A stretch of 64,000 bases of DNA from Desertibacillus haloalkaliphilus (lineage in GTDB: Bacteria > Bacillota > Bacilli > Bacillales > KJ1-10-99): the NCBI RefSeq assembly GCF_019039105.1, contig NZ_JAHPIV010000010.1:126586-190585 (forward strand), in the 5' to 3' direction. The position numbers and the translations under genes are program-made. Positions 50,228 through 58,972 of this stretch are shown here, piece after piece (the first letter of the stretch is position 1; every line of letters starts with the position of its first letter). Under the pieces are notes generated by a model. It was not told the DNA's origin. It ran no database searches and saw nothing but the letters and a program-made list of their open reading frames with translations.

Positions 50228-51162
50228 TGGCTGTCGTTACAGTCAATAACTTAACAAAGTCATTCGATGGGCAAACGGTCGTTGATAACCTATCGTTTAC
50301 GTTGGACAACGATCATTGTATTGCTTTGCTAGGACCGAACGGTGCAGGTAAAACGACGACGTTAAACATGCTCACTGGTCTACTACGTCCAAGTGCCGGG
50401 TCAATTGAATTTGAAGGAGCCTTGTCTACTTCGAATGATGACCTGCGAAAATATATCGGGTATTTACCGCAGTACCCTGTTTTTCACGATTGGATGAGTG
50501 GGCGAGAGTTTTTAGAGTATATGGGTAAGCTTGCTTTTTTACATGCGCGAGAAGCCGAACGCAGAACCAAGGAATTGTTACAATTTGTTGGGATTGCTGA
50601 GGCAGCCGATCGCAAAATTGGGAAATACTCTGGCGGGATGAAACAGCGGTTAGGAATCGCACAAGCGATGATCCATCGTCCAAAATTATTGATTCTTGAT
50701 GAGCCAGTATCTGCGCTTGATCCGATTGGACGTCGCGAGATCCTTGAGTTAATTAGAGAATTAAAGCAGGATACGACGATTTTATTTTCGACACATGTTT
50801 TAACAGATGCCGAAGAAGTCAGTGATGATGTGATTATCCTTCATCAAGGAGAGGTAAGAGTAGCGGGTAGCCTACAGCATTTACGGAAGGACCATCAACA
50901 AGCGGTAATTGTTGTACGAGTGGATGGACAGGCAAAACAGTGGATCGAACCTTGGTTACAGTTTGAGTTTGTACGAAACATAACATTTGAGAGTGATACG
51001 GCAAAAGTTTTCGTAAGCGACTTAGAACAAGCAAAATCAGCTTTACTACGAAAGGTGATTGACGAAAACATCCCTATTGAAAAATTTGAGGTTGAAAGCA
51101 CAACCCTTGAAGATCTTTTTGTAAAGGTGGTAGGACATGAACCAGTGGATGACACTTTTTAA
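50227..51162 (+). CDS. yxlF: ABC transporter ATP-binding protein (YxlF-like)
   Basis: 311 residues. Walker A LLGPNGAGKTTTLN, signature YSGGMKQRLGIAQAMIHRP, Walker B KLLILDEPVSALDP and the switch His in STHVLTDAEEV are all present. The C-terminal 90 residues form the extra domain usual in drug or antibiotic exporters of this class. It should power the permease encoded next. AGGAGG lies eight bases before ATG 50227. The gene overlaps the permease gene by 26 bases. Confidence 0.9.
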   Translation: MAVVTVNNLTKSFDGQTVVDNLSFTLDNDHCIALLGPNGAGKTTTLNMLTGLLRPSAGSIEFEGALSTSNDDLRKYIGYLPQYPVFHDWMSGREFLEYMGKLAFLHAREAERRTKELLQFVGIAEAADRKIGKYSGGMKQRLGIAQAMIHRPKLLILDEPVSALDPIGRREILELIRELKQDTTILFSTHVLTDAEEVSDDVIILHQGEVRVAGSLQHLRKDHQQAVIVVRVDGQAKQWIEPWLQFEFVRNITFESDTAKVFVSDLEQAKSALLRKVIDENIPIEKFEVESTTLEDLFVKVVGHEPVDDTF

Positions 51163-51916
51163 AAAAGAGCTACTTGAAATGTGGCGTAATTATAAATGGC
51201 TGTGGGTGCCGATCGTCTTTATTATTTTAGGCATGACAGATCCGTTAACCTCGTACTTTATGCCACAAATTCTTGAAGCGGTCGGCAATTTGCCGGAGGG
51301 AGCTGTATTTGAAATGCCTACACCTTCGGGACGAGAAGCGTTGTTAATGAGTATGGGTCAATTAAACATGATCGGTGTTCTCGTTATTGTGCTTGCATCG
51401 ATGGGATTGATTGCTAGTGAGCGAAAAAGTGGGCTAGCGGCGATGATTCTCGTTAAGCCTGTTTCTTATGTATCGTATGTGACAGCAAAATGGGCTGCAC
51501 TTGTCCTATTAGGTGTGGGTTCGATATTTGTTGGTTTTCTATCAGGATGGTATTATTCTTCATTGTTATTTGACCCGATTTCTTTTCAGTTGTTTTTTTA
51601 TAGCTTTCTAATCTTAGCCTATTGGCTTATTTTTATTTTAACGATCACCGTCTTTTTTAACACTGTTTTTCTCCTTCCAGGTGTTGTGGCGTTTACGACA
51701 TTAGTCACGATTATTCTCCTCTCTACGGTTACGAATACGTTTGAACAATGGATGAGGTGGAGTCCCGCTTATTTAACAGAGAGTATTGGGTCATTGCTCA
51801 TGGAAGGTGGAATTCAGGACAATTTTTGGATAACAGCTCTAGTCACAGCCGTTTTCATCGTTATCCTGTTAAGCGGAGCAGTTGCCGTACTTAGGAACAA
51901 GCAATTAGCGAAATAA
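51137..51916 (+). CDS. yxlG: ABC-2 permease (YxlG-like)
   Basis: 259 residues, the same length as B. subtilis YxlG, with six spans. It starts with a charged amphipathic helix (FKKELLEMWRNYKWLWVPIV). Its large first extracellular loop (PQILEAVGNLPEGAVFEMPT) is typical of ABC-2 exporters, and a long hydrophobic second half has GVVAFTTLVTIILLSTV. It forms the channel with YxlF. The substrate is unknown. A decayed repeat-type terminator follows at 51931. Confidence 0.88.
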   Translation: MNQWMTLFKKELLEMWRNYKWLWVPIVFIILGMTDPLTSYFMPQILEAVGNLPEGAVFEMPTPSGREALLMSMGQLNMIGVLVIVLASMGLIASERKSGLAAMILVKPVSYVSYVTAKWAALVLLGVGSIFVGFLSGWYYSSLLFDPISFQLFFYSFLILAYWLIFILTITVFFNTVFLLPGVVAFTTLVTIILLSTVTNTFEQWMRWSPAYLTESIGSLLMEGGIQDNFWITALVTAVFIVILLSGAVAVLRNKQLAK

Positions 51917-51930
51917 TATTGTTTGATGAG

Positions 51931-51978
51931 AGGTTGGGACAAAAGGTTGGTTTGTACCTTTTGACCTGGCCACTTTTT
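51931..51978 (+). terminator. repeat-type terminator, degenerate
   Basis: AGGTTGGGACAAAAGGT and ACCTTTTGACCTGGCC pair imperfectly, followed by ACTTTTTC. Third member of the GGACAAAAGGT family. Confidence 0.65.
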
Positions 51979-52124
51979 CAATTTGAAGGATTAGGACGAG
52001 CTAGCAAAGGTTCATAGGTGATAAGAGAGGGCATCTCATTTATAGGTAGAAATTTTAAAATAATAAGTGTATGTACAGGCGAATGTTCATACGCTTGTTA
52101 AGAAACAACTGGAGGAAATTTCAA

Positions 52125-52376
52125 ATGAAGATGAGTAACAGATTTCATCATTGATGAAGGTAAATTTAATTAAGTGATTGTTTATTGTTACTGCACTAAC
52201 GGTTGCCACCCTTGAAAAAACATGGAATACTCGTTTTCTTATTGAACGTTATGATGTGGTGGAGAGAGTTATTTGTTGCTATTTGGAATGAAAAGGAAGT
52301 AATATCTTCTTCAACGGGTGCGATCGTGAAAGAGGCTTTAACTATTCTAGTGTCGCTAATGGGGAGTTTAGGGTAA
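52125..52376 (+). pseudogene. decayed small gene, identity unknown
   Basis: CTGGAGG and ATG 52125 open a nine-codon frame (MKMSNRFHH). Readable protein continues in other frames: VTALTVATLEKTWNTRFLIE, then VAIWNEKEVISSSTGAIVKE and ALTILVSLMGSLG up to a stop at 52374. At least two frameshifts are needed. No family is recognised. The rest of 51917-52587 shows no gene. Confidence 0.35.
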
Positions 52377-52540
52377 GAGGGGTGAAAATAATAACAATCC
52401 TAATAAAATTACACCTTCAGCTTCAAAACTAGGTGATAGCTTAAATTATAGGATAAGAGACCAACAGACTAGGTGGTGGAGGGGAATAGGTTTAAATTAA
52501 AAATAGATCATACTCTATAAACTATGTAACTTAATCAAAA

Positions 52541-52575
52541 ATAGGACGGTACTGTGACAGTTACAGCCGTCCCAT
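52541..52575 (-). terminator. terminator of the 52588 gene
   Basis: GGACGGTACTGT and ACAGCCGTCC pair with one bulge; on the minus strand TATTTTTG follows, about 13 bases past the stop. Confidence 0.75.
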
Positions 52576-52587
52576 TGTTTCGTTATT

Positions 52588-53028
52588 TTAACACTTTTTT
52601 AAAATTTTTTTAGTTTGTACTTTAACCTTACCAAGTTGTTCCTTTAAATCTGCTAGCTCATACAGTATTTGATCCATTTTAGACTCTAATTTTTTCAAAT
52701 CATTATTTTCCTGATTTTGTACAGTTGAGAAATTTTCTATTAAACCTGTTTCGTTAATAATTGTATTTATTTTTCTCATAATATTATTTACATTATCGGA
52801 TTCATTATTTGAATGCTCAACCGTTTCTAATTCGTCTAACAGACCATTTATACTGTTGAGGGAATGATTAGACGACAAATTGGAAAGGTCATTTAGATTA
52901 TCTGCATTTGTGTTCTTTAATAAGTTTACTGCAATATTAAGGATCCCACCTAGATCTACATCTTCATTATATGTTTCATGATTAGATTCCGATATACCAT
53001 CATTCTTTTTGTCGTTAAATTCACTCAT
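52588..53028 (-). CDS. acidic Asn/Ser-rich protein with coiled-coil end
   Basis: 146 residues from ATG 53028 (AGGTGAG eight bases before; ATG 53052 has none). Two thirds are low-complexity, rich in Asn, Ser, Asp and Glu. The last 45 residues form heptads (LESKMDQILYELADLKEQLG, then basic VQTKKILKK). The composition resembles small mother-cell or spore-surface proteins. Its neighbour upstream is the 48-residue membrane protein, in the same direction. Function unknown. Confidence 0.6.
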   Translation of the reverse strand: MSEFNDKKNDGISESNHETYNEDVDLGGILNIAVNLLKNTNADNLNDLSNLSSNHSLNSINGLLDELETVEHSNNESDNVNNIMRKINTIINETGLIENFSTVQNQENNDLKKLESKMDQILYELADLKEQLGKVKVQTKKILKKC

Positions 53029-53143
53029 GTTATTTATCTCACCTTTCTTCAATTAAATTAATTCACTTAAAGTGTTGACTTTAAGTAACGTGTACCAAAA
53101 TAAATCATATAAATAATAAAAATGTGTAAACATTTTTTCATTG

Positions 53144-53180
53144 GGATATCTAGGAGGCGCATGAAGCGCTCTCCTAGATA
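53144..53180. other. long hairpin between two small genes
   Basis: ATATCTAGGAG and CTCCTAGATAT are perfect outer arms with GCGC/GCGC inside. No T run follows on either strand, so it is more likely an mRNA-stabilising or processing element between the genes at 53200 and 52588. Confidence 0.5.
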
Positions 53181-53199
53181 TGTGGGGCAAGGGCTATTC

Positions 53200-53346
53200 T
53201 TAAGCTGTTGCCGCAGCAGAAGACCCTTGTCCCAGAAGTTCTCGAAGACATCTGATAATAAGGTTGCGCTGCTGTTCGTTACCAATTAAAATGGCTACTA
53301 GTAAGGCAACTAAAAAAAGTAGCGCAATAACTACTAATGCTAACAT
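53200..53346 (-). CDS. 48-residue single-span membrane protein
   Basis: ATG 53346 is preceded by AGGGGGGAAATAA. The protein starts with one long span (MLALVVIALLFLVALLVAIL). A basic helix with QQRNLIIRCLRELLG follows, and the end is GQGSSAAATA. This is the layout of small Bacillus membrane peptides. No named family. It is probably co-transcribed with the acidic protein downstream. Confidence 0.65.
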   Translation of the reverse strand: MLALVVIALLFLVALLVAILIGNEQQRNLIIRCLRELLGQGSSAAATA

Positions 53347-53617
53347 TTATTTCCCCCCCTTTTTTTAACAATAACGTTGTAAGGCTTCGTACCTTACAGT
53401 GACATACTATGACTTAAGATAATGCATGCTTATAGCATCTGCCGTATTTTCTAGTAAAAAGGGCGAATTATAGATAATAGTCATTCGAATAGATTAATAA
53501 AATTAAACGATTTAAAGTTATCTACTGAACCATTTGATACATCAGATCTTATGTGAGTGTCTATTCATATTTTTAACGTGGAATTCTATAGATGAAGTTA
53601 TTTTTTGTGTGTTTCCC

Positions 53618-53870
53618 AATTAAAAAAGGAGAGCTTGATCATTGTATAGGAGTAGCAACAACGCAAGAATGTACTGGAAAATTTTTGAAACAAGGAGTTT
53701 CCCCTTTAACATAGGCGATATTTGAATCAACGGGGCCTTTTCATAGTACGCTACAGGACTTGGGGAAGGATTTATTCTGAGTAATCCGCACCTTCCAATT
53801 ATCAAGTAACTGAAGGTCCCGAAATCTTGTCGATAAAAAACCAAAAATTTAACTTCACCATCTGTAAAAC
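53618..53870 (+). pseudogene. decayed GyrI-like effector domain of an AraC regulator
   Basis: KKGELDHCIGVATTQECTGK and, after a TAG, AIFESTGPFHSTLQDLG match the effector domain at 39662-40156 ([19 protein letters not shown] and [18 protein letters not shown]). Later pieces (TFQLSSN, EILSIK) follow through frameshifts. The TGG codon for Trp has become TAG, and several indels are present. It is an older, more decayed relative of that regulator. Confidence 0.8.
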
Positions 53871-54153
53871 GAAGAGGCTAGTCCTTTGCGTTTTTTCGGT
53901 GCTATTTCATTGTCTAAAACTATGCGATTACTCTCATATTATCCTTGTGAGTTCGGTTCTTCTACTACGCAACCAAACTACTTCTGAAAATGTTCCCTTT
54001 CCTTCCCACCAGTACAAGGTTGTAAAGTTTTACAACTCCGGTCTGTTATTTTCATTTCGCTTGGAAGCGGTTTTGGATTCTCCCTATGCTCTTATGATAA
54101 AATGAATAAGTTATTTTAACCAAACGGTGCGGACGTACTAAAGGGGGATACAT

Positions 54154-54282
54154 ATGCTAGATTCTTTATTTCCGTGGAATACATGGTTGATCATAGGCAG
54201 TGCTCTTGTGGTTGCGATGATATCTCCTGTTGTTGTGGGAGAATGGCTGATTCATCGCAGGAAGCGAGAGCGCAATGGTTGA
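54154..54282 (+). CDS. symporter small accessory membrane protein
   Basis: 42 residues from ATG 54154 after AAGGGGG: MLDSLFPWNTWLIIGSALVV, a single span through VVVGEWL, then a basic end (IHRRKRERNG). It overlaps the sodium-solute symporter start by eight bases. Some symporters of this family have a tiny partner encoded just upstream, and the size and membrane layout fit. It was missed by length-limited gene finding. Confidence 0.75.
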   Translation: MLDSLFPWNTWLIIGSALVVAMISPVVVGEWLIHRRKRERNG

Positions 54283-55693
54283 TCCGTTCATTTATTTAGG
54301 CTATTTCTTACTTTATACGATTGTCATCTTATATTTAGGGAAATATGGCTTCGATCGGTCTGAGACGGTTAAGGAATATTACCTTGCCAACCAATCGCTA
54401 GGGTTGTTTGTGAGTATCGCAACGTTTTCTGCGACGTGGTTAAGTGCAGCTTCAATGCTAGGGCTACCTGGACTTATCTATCAATATGGCTATTCAGCGA
54501 TCTTGTATAGTGTTGTTTGTTGGTTTCTTGGTGCTGTATTGCTGGTTGTGATGGCAAGGAAGTTACGTGCTTATGATGTCGTTACGATTCCTGAATTTTT
54601 TTATAAACGGTATCATAGCCGGTCCCTGCAAATAGGTACAGGCATTATTTTAGTGATCACCTATGTTTTATACATTGCGATTCAAATCCGTGGGTTTGGG
54701 ATTGTTGTATCCTATATGTTAGATATTCCGTTTTCAGTGGCTGCATTACTTGTGTTTTTATTTTTAATTTATACGACCTATGGTGGATTATATTCTGTAG
54801 CGAGGACAGATGTTTTTAACTTTTTTTTAATCATCCTTGGCACGTGTATGGCTGCTTTTTTGATTTTGCAGGAAACTGGCGGTTGGGCCAATGTCCATAT
54901 CGATATCGTGCGGCTAACTGAAGGGAGTGAAAACGATTGGTTTCATCCATTTTACTATGGGAATGCCTCTTTATTTGTGTTTATAAGCTCGTTTCTATCC
55001 CTTGGACTTGGGTTAGCGGCTAACCCTCAATATGCGATTCGCTTATTATCGACCACATCTACAAAACATGCGATTCGGATGGTGAGTGTTAGTGTGCTAT
55101 TACTAGGTTTTCTTTATCTAGCATTAATCATTATCGGTATTGGATCGATTTCTCTTCTTTCAGCCGAAGGACAATTGCCGGCGGACGAAGTTTTTCCTTA
55201 CATTATTCATGATATCATTACATCTCCTTTAAAAGGGGTCATTTTAATGAGCATTGTTGCAGCCTGTATCTCGACAGCAAATTCACAGTTATTGCTGTTA
55301 TCGAGTAGTTTTGTTTATGATGTTTATCAACGATTTTCAAAGAAAAGGGAGCGAAGTGAAGCTGAAATCATCGGAATGAACAAATGGATGATTACGCTCC
55401 TTGCGCTTCTGTCGCTACTGATTTCCCAACAACCATTTGAAAGCTTACTTTATTTTAGTGGACAAGTATGGGGAGTGATTGCCGTTTCTTTTTTCTTCCC
55501 ATTATATGGAGGCTTATTTATGAAAAAGGCGAGCAAAAGGGGGAGCTGGGGTTCCATTGTGGTTGGATTACTCACCTATGTAACTTGGGGCGTCTTCACA
55601 CCAGCCGAATGGCAAACCGTGATTCAACCCGTGGTTCCTGCACTGCTTTTTGCTGCGATTGCCTTTTGGCTATTGAGGGATCATCATGAGTAA
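54275..55693 (+). CDS. sodium:solute symporter (SSS family)
   Basis: 472 residues with about 13 spans. Typical SSS segments are visible: EYYLANQSLGLFVSIATFSATWLSAASMLG, then YDVVTIPEFFYKRYHS, IQIRGFGIVV and YGGLYSVARTDVFNFF. The transporter belongs to the pantothenate/proline-type branch, with the exact substrate unknown. It is the first large gene of an overlapping set: the kinase gene starts eight bases before its stop. It may serve as transporter or co-sensor for the two-component system. Confidence 0.88.
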   Translation: MVDPFIYLGYFLLYTIVILYLGKYGFDRSETVKEYYLANQSLGLFVSIATFSATWLSAASMLGLPGLIYQYGYSAILYSVVCWFLGAVLLVVMARKLRAYDVVTIPEFFYKRYHSRSLQIGTGIILVITYVLYIAIQIRGFGIVVSYMLDIPFSVAALLVFLFLIYTTYGGLYSVARTDVFNFFLIILGTCMAAFLILQETGGWANVHIDIVRLTEGSENDWFHPFYYGNASLFVFISSFLSLGLGLAANPQYAIRLLSTTSTKHAIRMVSVSVLLLGFLYLALIIIGIGSISLLSAEGQLPADEVFPYIIHDIITSPLKGVILMSIVAACISTANSQLLLLSSSFVYDVYQRFSKKRERSEAEIIGMNKWMITLLALLSLLISQQPFESLLYFSGQVWGVIAVSFFFPLYGGLFMKKASKRGSWGSIVVGLLTYVTWGVFTPAEWQTVIQPVVPALLFAAIAFWLLRDHHE

Positions 55694-57395
55694 ACGAACG
55701 ATTGAAAAGAAAATCTTACTACCATTTCTACTCGTTGTCATCTTACCGATTCTTGCCTCAGGTCTTTCCTCCTATTGGACCGTGTCTAATGCGTACCAAC
55801 AGCAAATGTTTCTAGCAACGGAACAAACGATAGACAGTTGGTTTTCCATTCAAGAACGAATTCGGGGGTATAGAGATGACGGTCGGATCAACAACGACGA
55901 TTACGAGGAGCTGCTCGGTGAGCTTCAAGTGGAAGTAGGTGACCTTCAGCCATTGACACCTATAAGTGCAGAGCAAGAAGTGCGCCCCGATGGTTGGACG
56001 AGACTTGATGATACACTAATTGGAAAGCAGCATTGGGTGTATGTTGTAACGGATCCATTCACCTCAATTCAATACGAGTATCCTATTGAGTTATCTGTAT
56101 GGACAGAGGCAATGCAGGAGGTTCAAAAATATACAGTTCTAGTCGTTATCATTGCATCGATTATAGCGGTTCAGCTCACGATTATTCTCTCTCATCATAT
56201 CGCTAAACCGATCCGTAAATTAGCAGAGTTCTGTCGTTCGATCGGTGAAGGTGGAACAACGCTGCCACCTGAGCACGTCTATCAAGGTAGACGAGATGAG
56301 ATTGAGATTCTTGGAGAAAGTTTAAAAGAAATGATTGAGAGTCTAGAACAAAAAAATGATTCATTGAAACAAATGAAAGATTTTCAAGAGCGATTGTTAA
56401 ATGGCACCTTACTAGGGATTTATACGATTACATTGGATGGTCAAATTCTTCTGAAGAATGAAAAGTGGAAACGTATTGAAACATCGGTTCCTACATTTCA
56501 AGACAAAGTGGACAGGTGGTTGAAAGATCCTCATCAAGAAAGCGAGGTACAAGAACAGTGGCAGCTTGAGAGCACAAACGGAAGGAAAGATTTGCTCGTA
56601 AAAAAAGTGCCGCTTGAAGATTCAGAAGGAAGCATTGTCGCCTTACTATGTACGGTTGAAGACATTACGTCAGTGAAAAGGATCGAAACTAAAATCGAGA
56701 CGATCAACCGATTAACATCGTTAGGCAGGCTATCAGCACAAATCGCTCATGAAATTCGCAATCCACTAGCTGGGATGAAGACAACGTCTCAAGTGTTAAA
56801 GAAACGGTTGACATTAGACGAAAAAGAACGGCAACTGTTTAATATGATTGAAACTGAAATTGACCGTTTAAATAAAACGATCACGAAAATGTTGGTTTTT
56901 TCACGGCCACGGGAGGCGAATCGTGAGATAGTTGCTTTTATGGATGTTTTTAGAGAATCGAATCGATTGATTGAGCAGGCAAGGAGATCAAAGGGAATTT
57001 CAGTTATTGAACGAATTGATCCCGCTGTTACGGTTTATATCGACCGTGATCATTTAAAACAGATTTTATTAAATGTATTGATCAATGCGACAAAGGCGGT
57101 CGATGCCGGTGGGCGAATGGAGGTGAAGGCATATGATAATGGTCCGTACACGTTCGTTGAAGTCACAGACAATGGTAGTGGGATAACAAAAGAGGATCTT
57201 CCGAAACTATTTGACCCGTTTTTTACAACAGATACCAAAGGAACAGGATTAGGACTAGCTGTTGTTCAGCAACTTGTCTTACAAAATGATGGTGAAGTGA
57301 AAGTAGAAAGTAATCCGGGAGAAGGAACGACCTTTACACTAATTTTTCTAAGAAATGAGGGGAAAGAAGTTGGAGCAGAAAATAGCAATGATTGA
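55686..57395 (+). CDS. membrane histidine kinase with PAS domain
   Basis: 569 residues. Span 1 at about 11-30, an extracellular sensor of about 115 residues, span 2 at about 150-170, HAMP (IAKPIRKLAEFCRS), a PAS-like domain (about 235-335), HisKA with AHEIRNPLAGM (phosphorylated His355), and an ATPase domain with NATKAVDAGG, VTDNGSGI and GTGLGLAVVQQL. It overlaps the symporter gene before and the regulator gene after (26 bases), so all three are made together. It should phosphorylate the NtrC-type partner. The ligand is probably the solute of the linked transporters; that is inference. Confidence 0.92.
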   Translation: MSKRTIEKKILLPFLLVVILPILASGLSSYWTVSNAYQQQMFLATEQTIDSWFSIQERIRGYRDDGRINNDDYEELLGELQVEVGDLQPLTPISAEQEVRPDGWTRLDDTLIGKQHWVYVVTDPFTSIQYEYPIELSVWTEAMQEVQKYTVLVVIIASIIAVQLTIILSHHIAKPIRKLAEFCRSIGEGGTTLPPEHVYQGRRDEIEILGESLKEMIESLEQKNDSLKQMKDFQERLLNGTLLGIYTITLDGQILLKNEKWKRIETSVPTFQDKVDRWLKDPHQESEVQEQWQLESTNGRKDLLVKKVPLEDSEGSIVALLCTVEDITSVKRIETKIETINRLTSLGRLSAQIAHEIRNPLAGMKTTSQVLKKRLTLDEKERQLFNMIETEIDRLNKTITKMLVFSRPREANREIVAFMDVFRESNRLIEQARRSKGISVIERIDPAVTVYIDRDHLKQILLNVLINATKAVDAGGRMEVKAYDNGPYTFVEVTDNGSGITKEDLPKLFDPFFTTDTKGTGLGLAVVQQLVLQNDGEVKVESNPGEGTTFTLIFLRNEGKEVGAENSND

Positions 57396-58764
57396 AGATG
57401 AAACAACGATTCGTTATTCACTTGAAATGGGCTTTGCTGACCTTGGCTATACAGTGGAAGGTGCTGAAACATTAGAAGCGGGAATGCGACTCCTTTACGA
57501 CTTCCAACCCCAAGTTCTTTTACTTGATGTTAGGTTACCAGACGGAGATGGAATTGAAAAGTTAACAGAGATCAAAGAGGCTTTCCCTGAATTGCAAATT
57601 ATTATGATGACAGCTTATGGGAATACGGCGAGTGTCGTTCAAGCGATGAAAAATGGTGCCATCGACTATTTAAGTAAACCGTTTGAATGGGATGAGATTG
57701 AATTCATCGTTTCAAAAACATTTGAGCACTTAAAACTTCGTCACCAAGTGGAACGGTATGAATGGGAAACACAAGCGCGTAACCAAGACAAGGAAACATT
57801 GATCGGTGAATCACGCGTGATGCAAGATCTGTTAAAAAAAGCAATCGTAGCTGCCCCTACAGAATCCACGGTACTCATTCATGGGGAAACGGGTACAGGA
57901 AAAGAACGAATCGCTCAAATGATTCATGAAGAAAGCCGTCGAGCAAAGGGCCCATTTATGGCTTTAAACTGTGGGGCGATCCCTGTACATTTAATGGAAA
58001 GTGAACTGTTTGGCTATGAAAAAGGTGCATTTACTGGAGCTGGGCAATTAAAAAAAGGATTAGTTGAATGGGCCGATGGTGGAACGTTGTTTTTAGATGA
58101 GGTCGGCGAGATGCCACTTGATACACAAGTGAAACTGTTACGGTTTCTAGAGACACGGACGTTCAAGCGGGTCGGTGGTCACCTTGATATTAAGACAGAC
58201 ATTCGGATCGTCGCAGCAACAAATCAGCATCTTGAAGAAGCAGTCGCACAAGGAACCTTTCGTTCCGACTTGTATTATCGTTTGCATATTGTCCCTCTCC
58301 ATGTTCCGCCCTTACGGGATCGAAAAGAGGATATCCTTCCGTTAGTGGACTATTTCTTACACGTATTTGCAAAACAGCTCAAGAAACATGTCCCTGTTTT
58401 GACAGATGAAGCTAGACAGAGCTTGCTATCATACCACTGGGCAGGAAACGTTCGCGAGTTACGAAACATCGTTGAACGGTTTGTTATTTTACATGAAACA
58501 GGAACTGACGTTACGTCCTTCCTTGAAGGGCAGCATACAGGTGTTCCATCATTCAAAGAGGAAAAGCAAAAGCTAGAGCTGGACCTGGATCTTCTTGACT
58601 TTGATGAACCATTTTCACTAAAGGACGAATTAGAAAGAATAGAACTCGGCTATATTAAACAAGCATTAGAGAAAACGAAATGGAATGTATCCAAAAGTGC
58701 TGAGTTGCTTGGTATGAGTAGGTACGCTCTGCAAAGGCGTATTGATAAGGCGAAACTTCAGTGA
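57370..58764 (+). CDS. NtrC-type sigma-54 response regulator
   Basis: 464 residues from TTG 57370 (AGGGG eight bases before; ATG 57355 lies before the site). Receiver domain with phosphate acceptor Asp53 in LLLDVRLPDGDG. The AAA+ core has GETGTGKERIAQMIH, GAFTGA (the sigma-54 contact) and EVGEMPLDTQVKLLRFLE. The Fis-type HTH end has WNVSKSAELLGMSRYALQRRI. It should open promoters with sigma-54 RNA polymerase. A near-perfect sigma-54 promoter lies 150 bases downstream, before the oxoprolinase operon, which is its obvious target. Confidence 0.93.
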   Translation: MEQKIAMIEDETTIRYSLEMGFADLGYTVEGAETLEAGMRLLYDFQPQVLLLDVRLPDGDGIEKLTEIKEAFPELQIIMMTAYGNTASVVQAMKNGAIDYLSKPFEWDEIEFIVSKTFEHLKLRHQVERYEWETQARNQDKETLIGESRVMQDLLKKAIVAAPTESTVLIHGETGTGKERIAQMIHEESRRAKGPFMALNCGAIPVHLMESELFGYEKGAFTGAGQLKKGLVEWADGGTLFLDEVGEMPLDTQVKLLRFLETRTFKRVGGHLDIKTDIRIVAATNQHLEEAVAQGTFRSDLYYRLHIVPLHVPPLRDRKEDILPLVDYFLHVFAKQLKKHVPVLTDEARQSLLSYHWAGNVRELRNIVERFVILHETGTDVTSFLEGQHTGVPSFKEEKQKLELDLDLLDFDEPFSLKDELERIELGYIKQALEKTKWNVSKSAELLGMSRYALQRRIDKAKLQ

Positions 58765-58814
58765 TCAAAACCGCCCATGTTGTGCGATTTCGCACGATGT
58801 GGGCGGTTTTGATC
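58763..58814 (+). terminator. long hairpin terminator after the regulator
   Basis: GATCAAAACCGCCCA and TGGGCGGTTTTGATC are perfect outer arms, with GTGCGA/TCGCAC in the centre. It separates the signalling operon from the sigma-54 operon. Confidence 0.8.
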
Positions 58815-58860
58815 GTTATTGATCTTGTTCATGAAAGTAGCGACCAATTGGAATGCTAAA

Positions 58861-58879
58861 CGTATCGGCCTCTAATACG
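58861..58879. promoter_or_regulatory. possible activator site (inverted repeat)
   Basis: CGTAT, nine bases, ATACG, centred about 47 bases before the -24 box. It could bind the NtrC-type regulator, although known sites usually lie further upstream. Confidence 0.3.
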
Positions 58880-58916
58880 AGCGATTTCGAGCCATTGTGT
58901 GCAAATTCTAAAAATT

Positions 58917-58933
58917 TGGCACAACAATTGCAT
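58917..58933 (+). promoter_or_regulatory. sigma-54 promoter
   Basis: TGGCAC (58917-58922), five bases, TTGCAT (58928-58933). This matches the -24/-12 consensus TGGCAC-N5-TTGCW exactly, and is about 40 bases before the NRAMP-like gene. A sigma-54 activator gene lies directly upstream. Confidence 0.88.
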
Positions 58934-58972
58934 ATTTAAAAAGTAGATCAATAAATAGAAAGGGTGAATAAG

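Noticed and set aside
53827..54105. 92-codon frame before the symporter
   Set aside because: No ribosome site, poor composition, and it begins inside the decayed AraC effector domain.
58777..58802. GTGCGATTTCGCAC palindrome as an NtrC-type enhancer
   Set aside because: It is the tip of the long terminator hairpin 58763-58814, which explains it more simply; an enhancer role cannot be excluded.
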